Shown: positions 15,171 through 22,897 of the stretch, one piece after another
How the letters are laid out: the number at the start of each line of letters is the position of its first letter
How positions within the stretch are numbered: position 1 is the first letter of the stretch
Assembly: GCA_937901905.1 (NCBI GenBank)
Contig: CALDIF010000057.1
Span: 1 to 48,572, forward strand
Direction: 5' to 3'
Length of the DNA: 48,572 nucleotides
From: an uncultured Porphyromonadaceae bacterium
GTDB lineage: Bacteria; Bacteroidota; Bacteroidia; Bacteroidales; Muribaculaceae
Made by a program: the position numbers and the translations under genes
The notes under the pieces: generated by a model
What the model was told of the DNA's origin: nothing
What the model saw: only the letters and a program-made list of their open reading frames with translations
Database searches by the model: none

Positions 15171-16721
15171 TTATTTGACAAGTTTAAGTCCTTTTTCGGA
15201 GAGATAGTAGCGTTGCTTGGGGTGACTGGGCTTGTCGGGGAATGCTCGCAGGACATAGCCCTGAACGATGGCCGGCTTGAGCATTACTTCACGAATATAT
15301 CTTTTAGTTTGTATGCCAAGTCTGGTTTGGAGCTGAGAAATGGTGCAAACATCTTCACGAATCACATTAACTAGTTGTTGAATAGGACCTTCAACTATAC
15401 CACTAGCTATACCACTAGCTATACCACTAGCTATACCACTAGCTATAGCCCCTTCTTTGTTATCGTTTTGACTATCAGTGGCATTAACTTGTTCACCAGC
15501 CTGTTCACTAGTCTGTTCACCAGCCTGTTCACTTAGGCGCTTGCCAAACCAGTAGGTGATGGTGGATGAGACGAGCGTGGTGTCAAACTCCACCTTGCCG
15601 CCGGTGAGTTGCTGCCAGCGCATCATCTTGTCGATGCCATAGCCGGCGTTCTCGCTGAGTTTTGCGTAGCGGAAGAATTTGATAATGCTCGGGTTGCGAG
15701 GCATAGAATGTATCTTGGTGAGCAACTCGTCGAGTGGAAACATAAAGCGTCCCGGGTTCTGGAACTCGATGCGGTCGCTATATACCCTAATGGTGGGGTG
15801 CATCGGGCTGAAATAATCTGCATGGGCACAGAAGTTTATCAAGCCCTCGCGCAAAGCATACAGTTGGGAGTTGTCCTCGGCACCGATGCCGTTGGGCAAC
15901 GCCTTGTATGGTGCGTCGCAATAGATGCGCAGGCGCTGCACGATAACACGATAAGCCTCCCAGATGTTGTCCATTTCAGGCATGCGGTAGGTGTAACGCA
16001 CCGAAGCATCACTGTAACTCGTTCCGGGAACTTCGATGTAATCAATCCAGAAGTTGGGAACATTGTGTCTAAGCGCATCACGCTCGCCGAACATCAGCAG
16101 ACCGGCGTATGTGAGCAAACCGTCGCTGGTGATGTTCAGTTTTTCGCAATACTCATCTAGCGGAAGACCATTGTAGAGGAACTCAGGGTTCTCAAACGCA
16201 ACGTGGTTTCGGAATGTCTCCAGCGAGCCCATGTTCAAGTCAGAGATGCTTGTACCCTTGACCGTTGTCTCGCTCTTGCTGCCGAAGGCCTGGTCACGCA
16301 TCATAGCCATCACCTCGCCCTCAGTAGCACGGCGGTCACCGCTGCCACTACGAATGAATGTGTTACTCGGGTTCTTAGAATAAATGGGTTTGATAGGGGA
16401 TGAGGGGACGTGGAAAGCCAGCACCGTTTTCCCGTCAAAATCATACTTCTGCCCCTTGGCGGTGAGTCGCATGTTGAACTTCTGTCCACCATGAAGAACG
16501 TTTAAGAAATCTGACTCGAGTTTCTCTCCATCATTTATTCCTTGAATGTCGAATCGCTTGCCATTCTGCTTGATGCCAAGCACAATCCAGTCGCCAGACG
16601 TGTTGGAAAACGCAGACACCGTTTCCCATACACTGTCGGGCAGTTTATTGAGCGCCTCTTTGCACTCAAAGTCGTCCCATTCTATGTCGCTGAGCCTTTT
16701 GAGCAGTTCTTCTTTTGACAT
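15171..16721 (-). CDS. AlbA_2 (Schlafen-like) and ATP-binding protein with repeat linker
   Basis: A 516-residue relative of the protein at 6587-8239. The AlbA_2 domain covers about 1-130 (WDDFECKEALNKLPDSVWET, SGDWIVLGIKQNG, TFIRSGSGDRRATEGEV). The GHKL-like ATPase region is around 270-380 (REGLINFCAHADY, DRIEFQNPG, ENAGYGIDKMM). A linker at about 400-440 contains SEQAGEQ repeats and four IASG repeats, the latter from a perfect 12-bp DNA repeat, then a winged-helix end (PDKPSHPKQRYYLSEKG). It starts with ATG 16721, with TAACTTTG at 16741-16748 on the minus strand as likely -7 box. A separate remnant of such a C-terminal winged helix lies at 24796-24965. Confidence 0.8.
   Translation of the reverse strand: MSKEELLKRLSDIEWDDFECKEALNKLPDSVWETVSAFSNTSGDWIVLGIKQNGKRFDIQGINDGEKLESDFLNVLHGGQKFNMRLTAKGQKYDFDGKTVLAFHVPSSPIKPIYSKNPSNTFIRSGSGDRRATEGEVMAMMRDQAFGSKSETTVKGTSISDLNMGSLETFRNHVAFENPEFLYNGLPLDEYCEKLNITSDGLLTYAGLLMFGERDALRHNVPNFWIDYIEVPGTSYSDASVRYTYRMPEMDNIWEAYRVIVQRLRIYCDAPYKALPNGIGAEDNSQLYALREGLINFCAHADYFSPMHPTIRVYSDRIEFQNPGRFMFPLDELLTKIHSMPRNPSIIKFFRYAKLSENAGYGIDKMMRWQQLTGGKVEFDTTLVSSTITYWFGKRLSEQAGEQTSEQAGEQVNATDSQNDNKEGAIASGIASGIASGIASGIVEGPIQQLVNVIREDVCTISQLQTRLGIQTKRYIREVMLKPAIVQGYVLRAFPDKPSHPKQRYYLSEKGLKLVK
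15395..15442. repeat. Four perfect 12-bp tandem repeats inside the ATP-binding gene
   Basis: CTATACCACTAG repeats four times without change. On the coding strand it encodes IASG four times. Copy number could change by slippage and alter linker length without shifting the frame. Confidence 0.85.
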
Positions 16722-16863
16722 ATCGTTGTCTTAGAGGTTGCAAAGTTACTAATTATCTGCCTAACAGATTATGAAACCTTTGAAAAGTTTTCCACAAATC
16801 AACGATTTAAGCCATAATGTAACTTAATTCAGAAAATAAGTTCAACATTAAAAACATGAAATT

Positions 16864-17283
16864 ATGGTATATGGTTACATCAGAGTGAGCAGCGACAAGC
16901 AGACGGTGGAGAACCAACGATTTGAAGTCACCAACTTCTGCGAGCGCAACAATCTGACCATTGACGGTTGGATTGAGGAAACAATCAGTGGAACAAAGTC
17001 CTACAGCAAGCGTGCCCTCGGCACACTGCTTCGCAGAGTGGGCAAGGACGACCTCATCATCTGCACCGAGCTCTCTCGCCTCGGTCGCAACCTCTTTATG
17101 ATTATGGAGATATTGAATATCTGTATGACTAAAGAGTGCCGCGTGTGGACTATCAAGGACAACTATCGGCTGGGTGAGGACATCCAGAGCAAGGTGCTCG
17201 CCTTTGCGTTCGGCAAATCCCTGACATTGATTCAGATAGCCCCTGTAACAGCATGCTCCGTTTTTTCCAAGCCCTATTTTTGA
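16864..17283 (+). pseudogene. Serine recombinase (Mpi/invertase type), C-terminally truncated
   Basis: The catalytic domain of a DNA invertase: MVYGYIRVSSDKQTVENQRF with the active-site Ser at 9/10, ETISGTKSYSKR, and ICTELSRLGRNLFM with the conserved Arg pair. It follows the family to KVLAFAFG (about residue 121) and then turns into 18 unrelated residues and a stop. The long E helix and the C-terminal HTH DNA-binding domain are gone, so it should not recombine DNA. Bacteroidales type I restriction loci often carry an invertase that shuffles hsdS; this may be what is left of one, as it lies 15 nt from the end of hsdR, converging on it. Confidence 0.8.
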
Positions 17284-17298
17284 TTGTTTGTCATATCA

Positions 17299-20200
17299 TT
17301 ACTCTTTGAATGAGATTAAATCAAAGAACTTCTCGAAGAATGCTTTGATTCTCTCAATAACTGTATTTTTCTTTTTCTCCCGTTCTCCTCCAGCGGCAAA
17401 CGGATTCATCGGTGGTAAAATCTCTGCAATCTCGGTGCCGTTAGTTTCAACTTCTCCGTTCATAAAACACGAGTGAATAAACCGACGAGCAGGTTCTTCA
17501 CGCAGATTCTCACTTGTGATAATGTCGGTAAGTTCCTGCTGCATACGCTCACGTACAAACACGTTCCAATCATCATCGATGTTCGATGTCGGGGTGAGCG
17601 AGTCGATAAATGCCTCGATGAGGTCTTTCTTCTTACGCATTTGCGGGCTGGAGTTGATGGCTCGCTCTATATTTGTGCGAATTTCGATTTGTCCGTCAAC
17701 GGTGTGCTCCTCATGATATTTTTTGACCAATGCCAAAATGTAATCGATGTTGATTTCAATCTGCTTGATTAACTCCATTTCAAACACGATGTCATCATTG
17801 ACTTCGGTGGTATCGTGCTTCTCGGGTCGGTGCAGGTCATAAAGTGAGATGTACATGCCGCAATAGTCCTGCAAGTCGCGTTCCGAGAGCGGGTCTTTGT
17901 CATCGAAAGCGTCAAAAACGGTGAGTACATTGCGCAATTTGAGTATTGCGCCGAACAATCTGATGAAACGCTTTTGAGCCTCCTCGCCAACGATGCGCCC
18001 GCCGACGGGGAATTCCGCCAGCAGTTGGTCGATGAGTTCTTTATACCCGTTGACGTGTTTGCCTTTCTCGTCATCATAGCCGCCGAAATACTCCTCAAAT
18101 GTCCGCATCAGTACAATGCCGCAAGCGTCTTTGTCGCCAAAGAGCGCGATTGCGTCGTTTGTGGCTTTTTCAAGATTCCGGAAGCACACGATGTTGCCGA
18201 ATGTCTTGATAGTGTTAAGGATGCGGTTGGTGCGCGAGTAGGCTTGCAGCAGTCCGTGCATTCGCAGGTTCTTATCGACCCAAAGTGTGTTGAGCGTGGT
18301 GGCGTCAAAACCGGTGAGAAACATATTGACCACGATAAGCAGGTCAATCTCGCGGTTTTTCATTCGCAGCGACACATCTTTGTAATAGTTCTGGAACTTG
18401 TCGCTCGATGTGTCGTAGTTTGTCTTGAACATCTCGTTGTAGTGTCCGATGGCGGTTTCGAGGAAATCGCGGTCGCTGTCGCTCAATCCGCCGGTGTCCT
18501 CGCTATTCTCGTCATCGGGGAAGTCGTCGCTCACCTCGTTGTTCACACCATAGCTGAATATGGTCGCGATTTTCAAGCGTTCAGCTTCGGGGCGGTCTTG
18601 CATCTGCTTTAAAAACTCGTTGTAGTATAGCCTTGCCATTGGAATCGAAGCCACTGCGAAAATGGAATTGAACCCGGTGAGCCGTGTGACGAGCTTGACT
18701 TCCTCAACGTCCTTGCCTTTCTTCGCTTTGGCGACTTCTTCAATATTCTGTAACTTGCGGAAGGCATACGATTTATCGTTGCGTTTCGTCTTTTGGTTGA
18801 AGTGGTCAAGGATATATTTTGTTACGATAGAAATGCGGCGTTCGTCCATGAGGGCTTTCTCACGGTCGATGTTCCACACCTCATCATCTGCAATGTTTTC
18901 CTGCTTGCGCATAGTGCTGATGTATTCCACACGGAAGGGCAGCACGTTTTGGTCGGCGATTGCGTCAACAATGGTGTAGGTGTGCAGTTTGTCGCCAAAT
19001 GCTTGTGCTGTCGTTTTCAGATTTGGATGCGCATTGCTGTTGGAGTTCTGCGGAAAGATAGGAGTGCCGGTGAAACCGAAGATGTAATATTTCTTGAACT
19101 TCTTGGTGATTGCCATGTGCATGTCACCAAATTGTGAGCGGTGGCACTCGTCGAAGATGAAAACTATATGCTTCTGATATGCCTCAAAGTCGGCATTCTT
19201 TTTGATGAGCGTTGCGAGTTTTTGAATGGTGGTGATGATGATGCGGCATTTGGGGTCTTGGAGCTGACGGCGCAAGATTGAGGTGTTGCTATTGCTGTTG
19301 GCGGCTCCTTTCTCGAAGCGGTCATACTCTTTCATGGTTTGATAGTCAAGGTCTTTGCGGTCAACGACGAAAAGCACCTTGTCGATAAACTCCAGTTTCG
19401 ACGCCATTTGCGCGGTCTTGAACGATGTGAGCGTCTTGCCGCTGCCGGTCGTGTGCCAAATGTAGCCGCCTGCTTTTATTGTGCCGTAGGTGCGCATATT
19501 GTTGGCTCTCTCGATGCGGTTGAGAATTTGCTCGCACGCCACAATCTGATAAGGTCGCATGGCCATAAGCATTTTCTCGCTCGTGAGAATGCAGTATTTG
19601 GTGAGGACTTTCAGAATGACGTGTTTTGAAAAGAAAGTCTGCGTGAAGTCTATCAAATCCATTATCGGGTGGTTGGCTGCGTCTGCCCAGTAGGATGTAA
19701 ACTCAAAACTGTTGCTGGTCTGCTTGCGCCCTTTTTTTGAGTTCTGATTTTGGACCTCCTTAATATGGGCATTGCGGGTAGTGTTGCTGTAATACTTTGT
19801 TTCGGTGCCGTTGCTGATGACAAATAGCTGCACATACTCATAAAGCCCGCAACCAGCCCAAAAACTTTCTCGTTGGTAGCGGTTAATCTGGTTGAAGGCC
19901 TCCTTGATGCTCACGCCTCGGCGTTTCAACTCGATATGAACGAGCGGCAAACCGTTGACAAGAATTGTCACGTCGTAGCGTGTTTTATGTGTGCCGCCGG
20001 TTTCTTCATATTGGTTGATGACTTGAAGGTGGTTGTTATGAATATTCTTCTTGTCGATCAGATAGATGTTTTTAGGTAGCTCGCCGCCGTCACGCTCCAG
20101 CACCTGAATGTAATCCTCTTGAATGATGAACGACTTTTCCTCTATTCCGTCGTTGCGACGTGCGATACTTCCCTCAAAGAATCGACGCCATTCGCCATCG

Positions 20201-20427
20201 GTAAAGGTGTAGTCGTTTAAGCGTTCAATCTGCTTGCGCAGGTTGGCTATGAGGTCTTGCTCCTGGTGAATGTGCAGTCGCTCGTATTTTTGGTTTTCAA
20301 GTTGACGGATAAACGCGCGTTCTAGGTCGGCTTCGCTCTGATAGTCGCTTTCTCGCACCATATTTGTCTCAAATCGGGCAATGACGGTGCTTTCCTCGTT
20401 CTCGCTGATGAGGTTGTATTCAATCAT
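17299..20427 (-). CDS. hsdR: Type I restriction enzyme R subunit (HsdR)
   Basis: A 1042-residue HsdR, full length. It cleaves DNA after ATP-driven translocation in the complex with HsdM and HsdS. The N-terminal nuclease domain shows the PD-(D/E)xK pattern (YDVTILVNGLPLVHIELKRR near 155-175). The translocase has Walker A HTTGSGKTLTS near 330, the DEAD-box equivalent FIFDECHRS, FTGTPIF, and later YSRTNR as motif VI. The C-terminal helical domain binding HsdM is present. Its start overlaps the end of hsdS by 4 bp. It is the last gene of the operon. Confidence 0.95.
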   Translation of the reverse strand: MIEYNLISENEESTVIARFETNMVRESDYQSEADLERAFIRQLENQKYERLHIHQEQDLIANLRKQIERLNDYTFTDGEWRRFFEGSIARRNDGIEEKSFIIQEDYIQVLERDGGELPKNIYLIDKKNIHNNHLQVINQYEETGGTHKTRYDVTILVNGLPLVHIELKRRGVSIKEAFNQINRYQRESFWAGCGLYEYVQLFVISNGTETKYYSNTTRNAHIKEVQNQNSKKGRKQTSNSFEFTSYWADAANHPIMDLIDFTQTFFSKHVILKVLTKYCILTSEKMLMAMRPYQIVACEQILNRIERANNMRTYGTIKAGGYIWHTTGSGKTLTSFKTAQMASKLEFIDKVLFVVDRKDLDYQTMKEYDRFEKGAANSNSNTSILRRQLQDPKCRIIITTIQKLATLIKKNADFEAYQKHIVFIFDECHRSQFGDMHMAITKKFKKYYIFGFTGTPIFPQNSNSNAHPNLKTTAQAFGDKLHTYTIVDAIADQNVLPFRVEYISTMRKQENIADDEVWNIDREKALMDERRISIVTKYILDHFNQKTKRNDKSYAFRKLQNIEEVAKAKKGKDVEEVKLVTRLTGFNSIFAVASIPMARLYYNEFLKQMQDRPEAERLKIATIFSYGVNNEVSDDFPDDENSEDTGGLSDSDRDFLETAIGHYNEMFKTNYDTSSDKFQNYYKDVSLRMKNREIDLLIVVNMFLTGFDATTLNTLWVDKNLRMHGLLQAYSRTNRILNTIKTFGNIVCFRNLEKATNDAIALFGDKDACGIVLMRTFEEYFGGYDDEKGKHVNGYKELIDQLLAEFPVGGRIVGEEAQKRFIRLFGAILKLRNVLTVFDAFDDKDPLSERDLQDYCGMYISLYDLHRPEKHDTTEVNDDIVFEMELIKQIEINIDYILALVKKYHEEHTVDGQIEIRTNIERAINSSPQMRKKKDLIEAFIDSLTPTSNIDDDWNVFVRERMQQELTDIITSENLREEPARRFIHSCFMNGEVETNGTEIAEILPPMNPFAAGGEREKKKNTVIERIKAFFEKFFDLISFKE

Positions 20428-21050
20428 GCTGTTCTCTTGAATGTTAGCAGTTTGTTTCGGTAGTATTCATATTGCTTGCGTCTTGCCTCTATCTCGGCAG
20501 GAATGCCGTCGCTGATGTCATTCACAAGTCGCTCGAAGTTGTCAAGAATAGTGGCAATTCTGATTTGTTCTTGCATTGGAGGAATAGGCAGTACGACTTT
20601 CGCAAGAACTTTTTTTGACACGTTAAAGCGAGTAACTCCATTAGCAGCCTTAACAATTTGAGTGCGGATAGACTTACTTCGTAATAAGTGCTTCAAAAAG
20701 TCAGGCAAGAAAATTGACTTATCGTTCAATCTGAAGCCAAAGCAGAAACTATTAAGATATAGATTCTCCTTAGGATGAACAGTTAATACAGAAGTCATGC
20801 CACTTTCTTCTGGAGTTTCAGAAGAACCGGTAAAAAGGACATCACCATATTGAACAGTATTTTGCCGTTCTCCTGCATTGATGTGAACTGTATCGGAGAC
20901 ATCAGTGCGAAGTGATATGTTTGAAAACACGTTCATATATGTGATAAACTTTGCATTGCCATTGCTGAAATCTTCCTTGCTTTTGCCAGTTAACCCACCA
21001 TAGAACTCACCCAACTCTGCAAGAGCAGAATATTTAACATTGCTTAACAA
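20424..21050 (-). CDS. hsdS: Type I specificity subunit, 3' half (second target-recognition domain)
   Basis: The second half of an HsdS protein, 208 residues as an open frame starting with TTG at 21050. It contains one target-recognition domain (LAELGEFYGGLTGKSKEDF ... FLPDFLKHLLRS) and a conserved spacer (PPMQEQIRIATILDNFERLV ... QYEYYRNKLLTF). It lacks its own ATG and is joined to the upstream half through a nine-C tract: with eight C the two frames fuse through TPPNLLSNVKYSALAEL to a protein of about 417 residues, the normal HsdS length. In the form seen here it is either not translated or made as a half subunit. It overlaps hsdR by 4 bp. Confidence 0.88.
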   Translation of the reverse strand: MLSNVKYSALAELGEFYGGLTGKSKEDFSNGNAKFITYMNVFSNISLRTDVSDTVHINAGERQNTVQYGDVLFTGSSETPEESGMTSVLTVHPKENLYLNSFCFGFRLNDKSIFLPDFLKHLLRSKSIRTQIVKAANGVTRFNVSKKVLAKVVLPIPPMQEQIRIATILDNFERLVNDISDGIPAEIEARRKQYEYYRNKLLTFKRTA

Positions 21051-21678
21051 ATTGGGGGGGGGTGAATGTTAATAATTGATTACGGTAATACTCGTATTGC
21101 TTTTGGCGAGCTGTAAGCTCCGCTGTAAGCTCCGCTGTAAGCTCCGTAAAATTGTCGAGTATCTCGACAATTTTACGCTGCACCGCTATCGGCGGCACAG
21201 GAATCTCAAAGTTCCTAATCATATCTTGGTTGAGACCACCACGAGTGCCGTCGCCCGAAGAAATTCTCCTCAACTCCGAATATTGTCCCCGTAAGTAGTG
21301 CAATAGAAAATAGTCGTCGATTTCATCCGTTGTTACAAGGGCACATAATGATTGGTTTGTGCAAAGTTCAATCTCTGTAATTGCTACCATGCCGCGAGTT
21401 TTACCTTGTCCTGCAAGTGCGATAACTACTGTGTGTGGCGGCACCATCTTCGTTGAGCAACTATTGAATCCCAATTCAGTAATTTTGTTTTCGGTCTCAA
21501 AAACTCTACCCAAATTAACCTCGCCGGAATTCATCCAACTAATAGTCCCGCTTTCCCAATATTCTTTTTTTGTTTTAGAAGGAGTGGCTCCGGAAAAGCA
21601 TTTAGCTACTTCCCCCAGTTTCTTGAAGGGTACGCCATTAGGGCATAATTCCTGAACCATTTTTTCAATCTCGTTCAT
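21034..21678 (-). CDS. hsdS: Type I specificity subunit, 5' half (first target-recognition domain)
   Basis: The first half of HsdS, 214 residues. It carries target-recognition domain 1 (FKKLGEVAKCFSGATPSKTK ... GGLNQDMIRNFEIPVPP) and the central conserved helix (IAVQRKIVEILDNFTELTAELTAELTARQKQYEYY). TAEL repeats in this helix are the same kind as in EcoR124I/EcoR124II, where two or three copies change the spacing between the two half sites recognised. The frame leaves the HsdS path at the C9 tract and stops after TPPQFVKQC. A half HsdS of this size can in known cases dimerise and give a different, palindromic specificity. It overlaps the DUF1016 gene by 4 bp. Confidence 0.9.
   Translation of the reverse strand: MNEIEKMVQELCPNGVPFKKLGEVAKCFSGATPSKTKKEYWESGTISWMNSGEVNLGRVFETENKITELGFNSCSTKMVPPHTVVIALAGQGKTRGMVAITEIELCTNQSLCALVTTDEIDDYFLLHYLRGQYSELRRISSGDGTRGGLNQDMIRNFEIPVPPIAVQRKIVEILDNFTELTAELTAELTARQKQYEYYRNQLLTFTPPQFVKQC
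21054..21062. repeat. Nine-G/C homopolymer: probable phase-variation switch in hsdS
   Basis: Nine G on the plus strand, nine C in the coding strand, placed at the joint of the two hsdS halves. Loss of one base (or gain of two) restores one continuous frame. Confidence 0.85.
21111..21146. repeat. Three perfect 12-bp repeats (TAEL repeats) in hsdS
   Basis: CTGTAAGCTCCG occurs three times head to tail. The coding strand gives T-E-L-T-A-E-L-T-A-E-L-T-A in the helix that spaces the two recognition domains. Confidence 0.85.
21145..21177. repeat. 33-bp near-perfect palindrome in hsdS
   Basis: CGTAAAATTGTCGAG (21145-21159) and CTCGACAATTTTACG (21163-21177) are exact inverted copies with a 3-nt spacer, directly next to the TAEL repeats. 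Confidence 0.85.
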
Positions 21679-22820
21679 AATGATATGTTATTAAGTTTCT
21701 TAATCTCTTCTGCTTGTTCAAACTCATCAATCCATTGTTTGAGTTTACTTTGCAGAGATTTTTTGTCGGGTAGGTAGAGGGCATATTCTGCGGCGTAGAT
21801 ATTTGCGTCTTTCGGCAGAGTGAGTTTTACTAAAGCGTCCTTTTTTTCCCGGCAAAGCAAAATTCCTATTGTTGGTTTCTCAAAATCTCTTTTCACATAT
21901 TCGTTATAATAATTGACATACATCAACATCTGTCCCAAGTCTTGATGTGTAAGTTTGTCAATCTTTAAATCCACCAAAACATAGCACTGGAGCAGACGGT
22001 TATAGAATACCAAGTCAACAAAGAAATGTTCTTCCTCAAATGTGATGCATTTTTGCCGAGCTTCGAAAAGGAAACCTTTACCTAACTCAAGGAGAAATTG
22101 CTGCAACTTGTTGATAATAGCATTTTCCAGTTTACTCTCACTATAGACAGCTTCAGGTTGCAAACCAAGGAACTCAAGGGTGAGAGGATTTTTGATGATG
22201 TCATCAGGTTTTTCTATTGTCTGTCCCTCTCGTGATAATCGCAACACTTCTTCTTTGTTGCGGCTCAAAGCTAGACGTTCATAAAGACTTGAGTTGTATT
22301 GCCTTTGCAGTTGTCGCACCGACCAATTTTCACGCCGAGCCTCAATCTCATAGAAACTGCGTGCTGCAGGATTGTCGATTCGCATCAGCACCAAATAATG
22401 CGACCATGAGAGAGAGAAAGAAGGTAGACTTGTTTTGTTGCCAACTGTTTGTGAAATGTTTGCGGTTTTGGTGGTTGGAGTCACAGAGTCAATATGAGGC
22501 AGGCCGTCTTCGATTTCGTAAACAGTGTTTACGGAATTTGAGTATGTGTTGTAAAACTTGCGGCAAAGTGTCAAGGTTTCAACCGACCATCCTTTGCCGT
22601 GTTTCTGTGTTAATCTTTCTGACAACTTTTTTAGAATCGCTTTTCCGTATTGAGCTCTGTCTGCGCCTTGTTGCTCATCCTCGACAATATATTGACCTAC
22701 GGCATAGTAGGTATAGACCATTGCAGTGTCGATCGCGGTCTTTACTCTGTCTCTCGCATTTTCAATTAATGATGAAATGCGATTGAACAAGGTTTCTTCT
22801 CGTTTTTCTATAGCACTCAT
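21675..22820 (-). CDS. DUF1016 (YhcG-like) protein with PD-(D/E)xK nuclease domain
   Basis: A 381-residue protein. The N-terminal DUF1016 helical region is at 1-180 (ARDRVKTAIDTAMVYTYYAV, WSHYLVLMRIDNPAARSFYE), and the C-terminal nuclease domain at about 220-350 (VDLVFYNRLLQCYVLVDLKI: the D ... D-L-K pattern). YhcG-type proteins are often found beside type I restriction genes and are thought to be nucleases; their role is not settled. Here it sits between hsdM and hsdS in the same operon and overlaps hsdS by 4 bp, so it is co-expressed with the methylase. Confidence 0.85.
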   Translation of the reverse strand: MSAIEKREETLFNRISSLIENARDRVKTAIDTAMVYTYYAVGQYIVEDEQQGADRAQYGKAILKKLSERLTQKHGKGWSVETLTLCRKFYNTYSNSVNTVYEIEDGLPHIDSVTPTTKTANISQTVGNKTSLPSFSLSWSHYLVLMRIDNPAARSFYEIEARRENWSVRQLQRQYNSSLYERLALSRNKEEVLRLSREGQTIEKPDDIIKNPLTLEFLGLQPEAVYSESKLENAIINKLQQFLLELGKGFLFEARQKCITFEEEHFFVDLVFYNRLLQCYVLVDLKIDKLTHQDLGQMLMYVNYYNEYVKRDFEKPTIGILLCREKKDALVKLTLPKDANIYAAEYALYLPDKKSLQSKLKQWIDEFEQAEEIKKLNNISL

Positions 22821-22897
22821 TATTATTTGTTATTCCCAGATAAAACTAATGATAATAATTCTTAGGTCAAAATAACGACCACAATTGAGATAACAAG

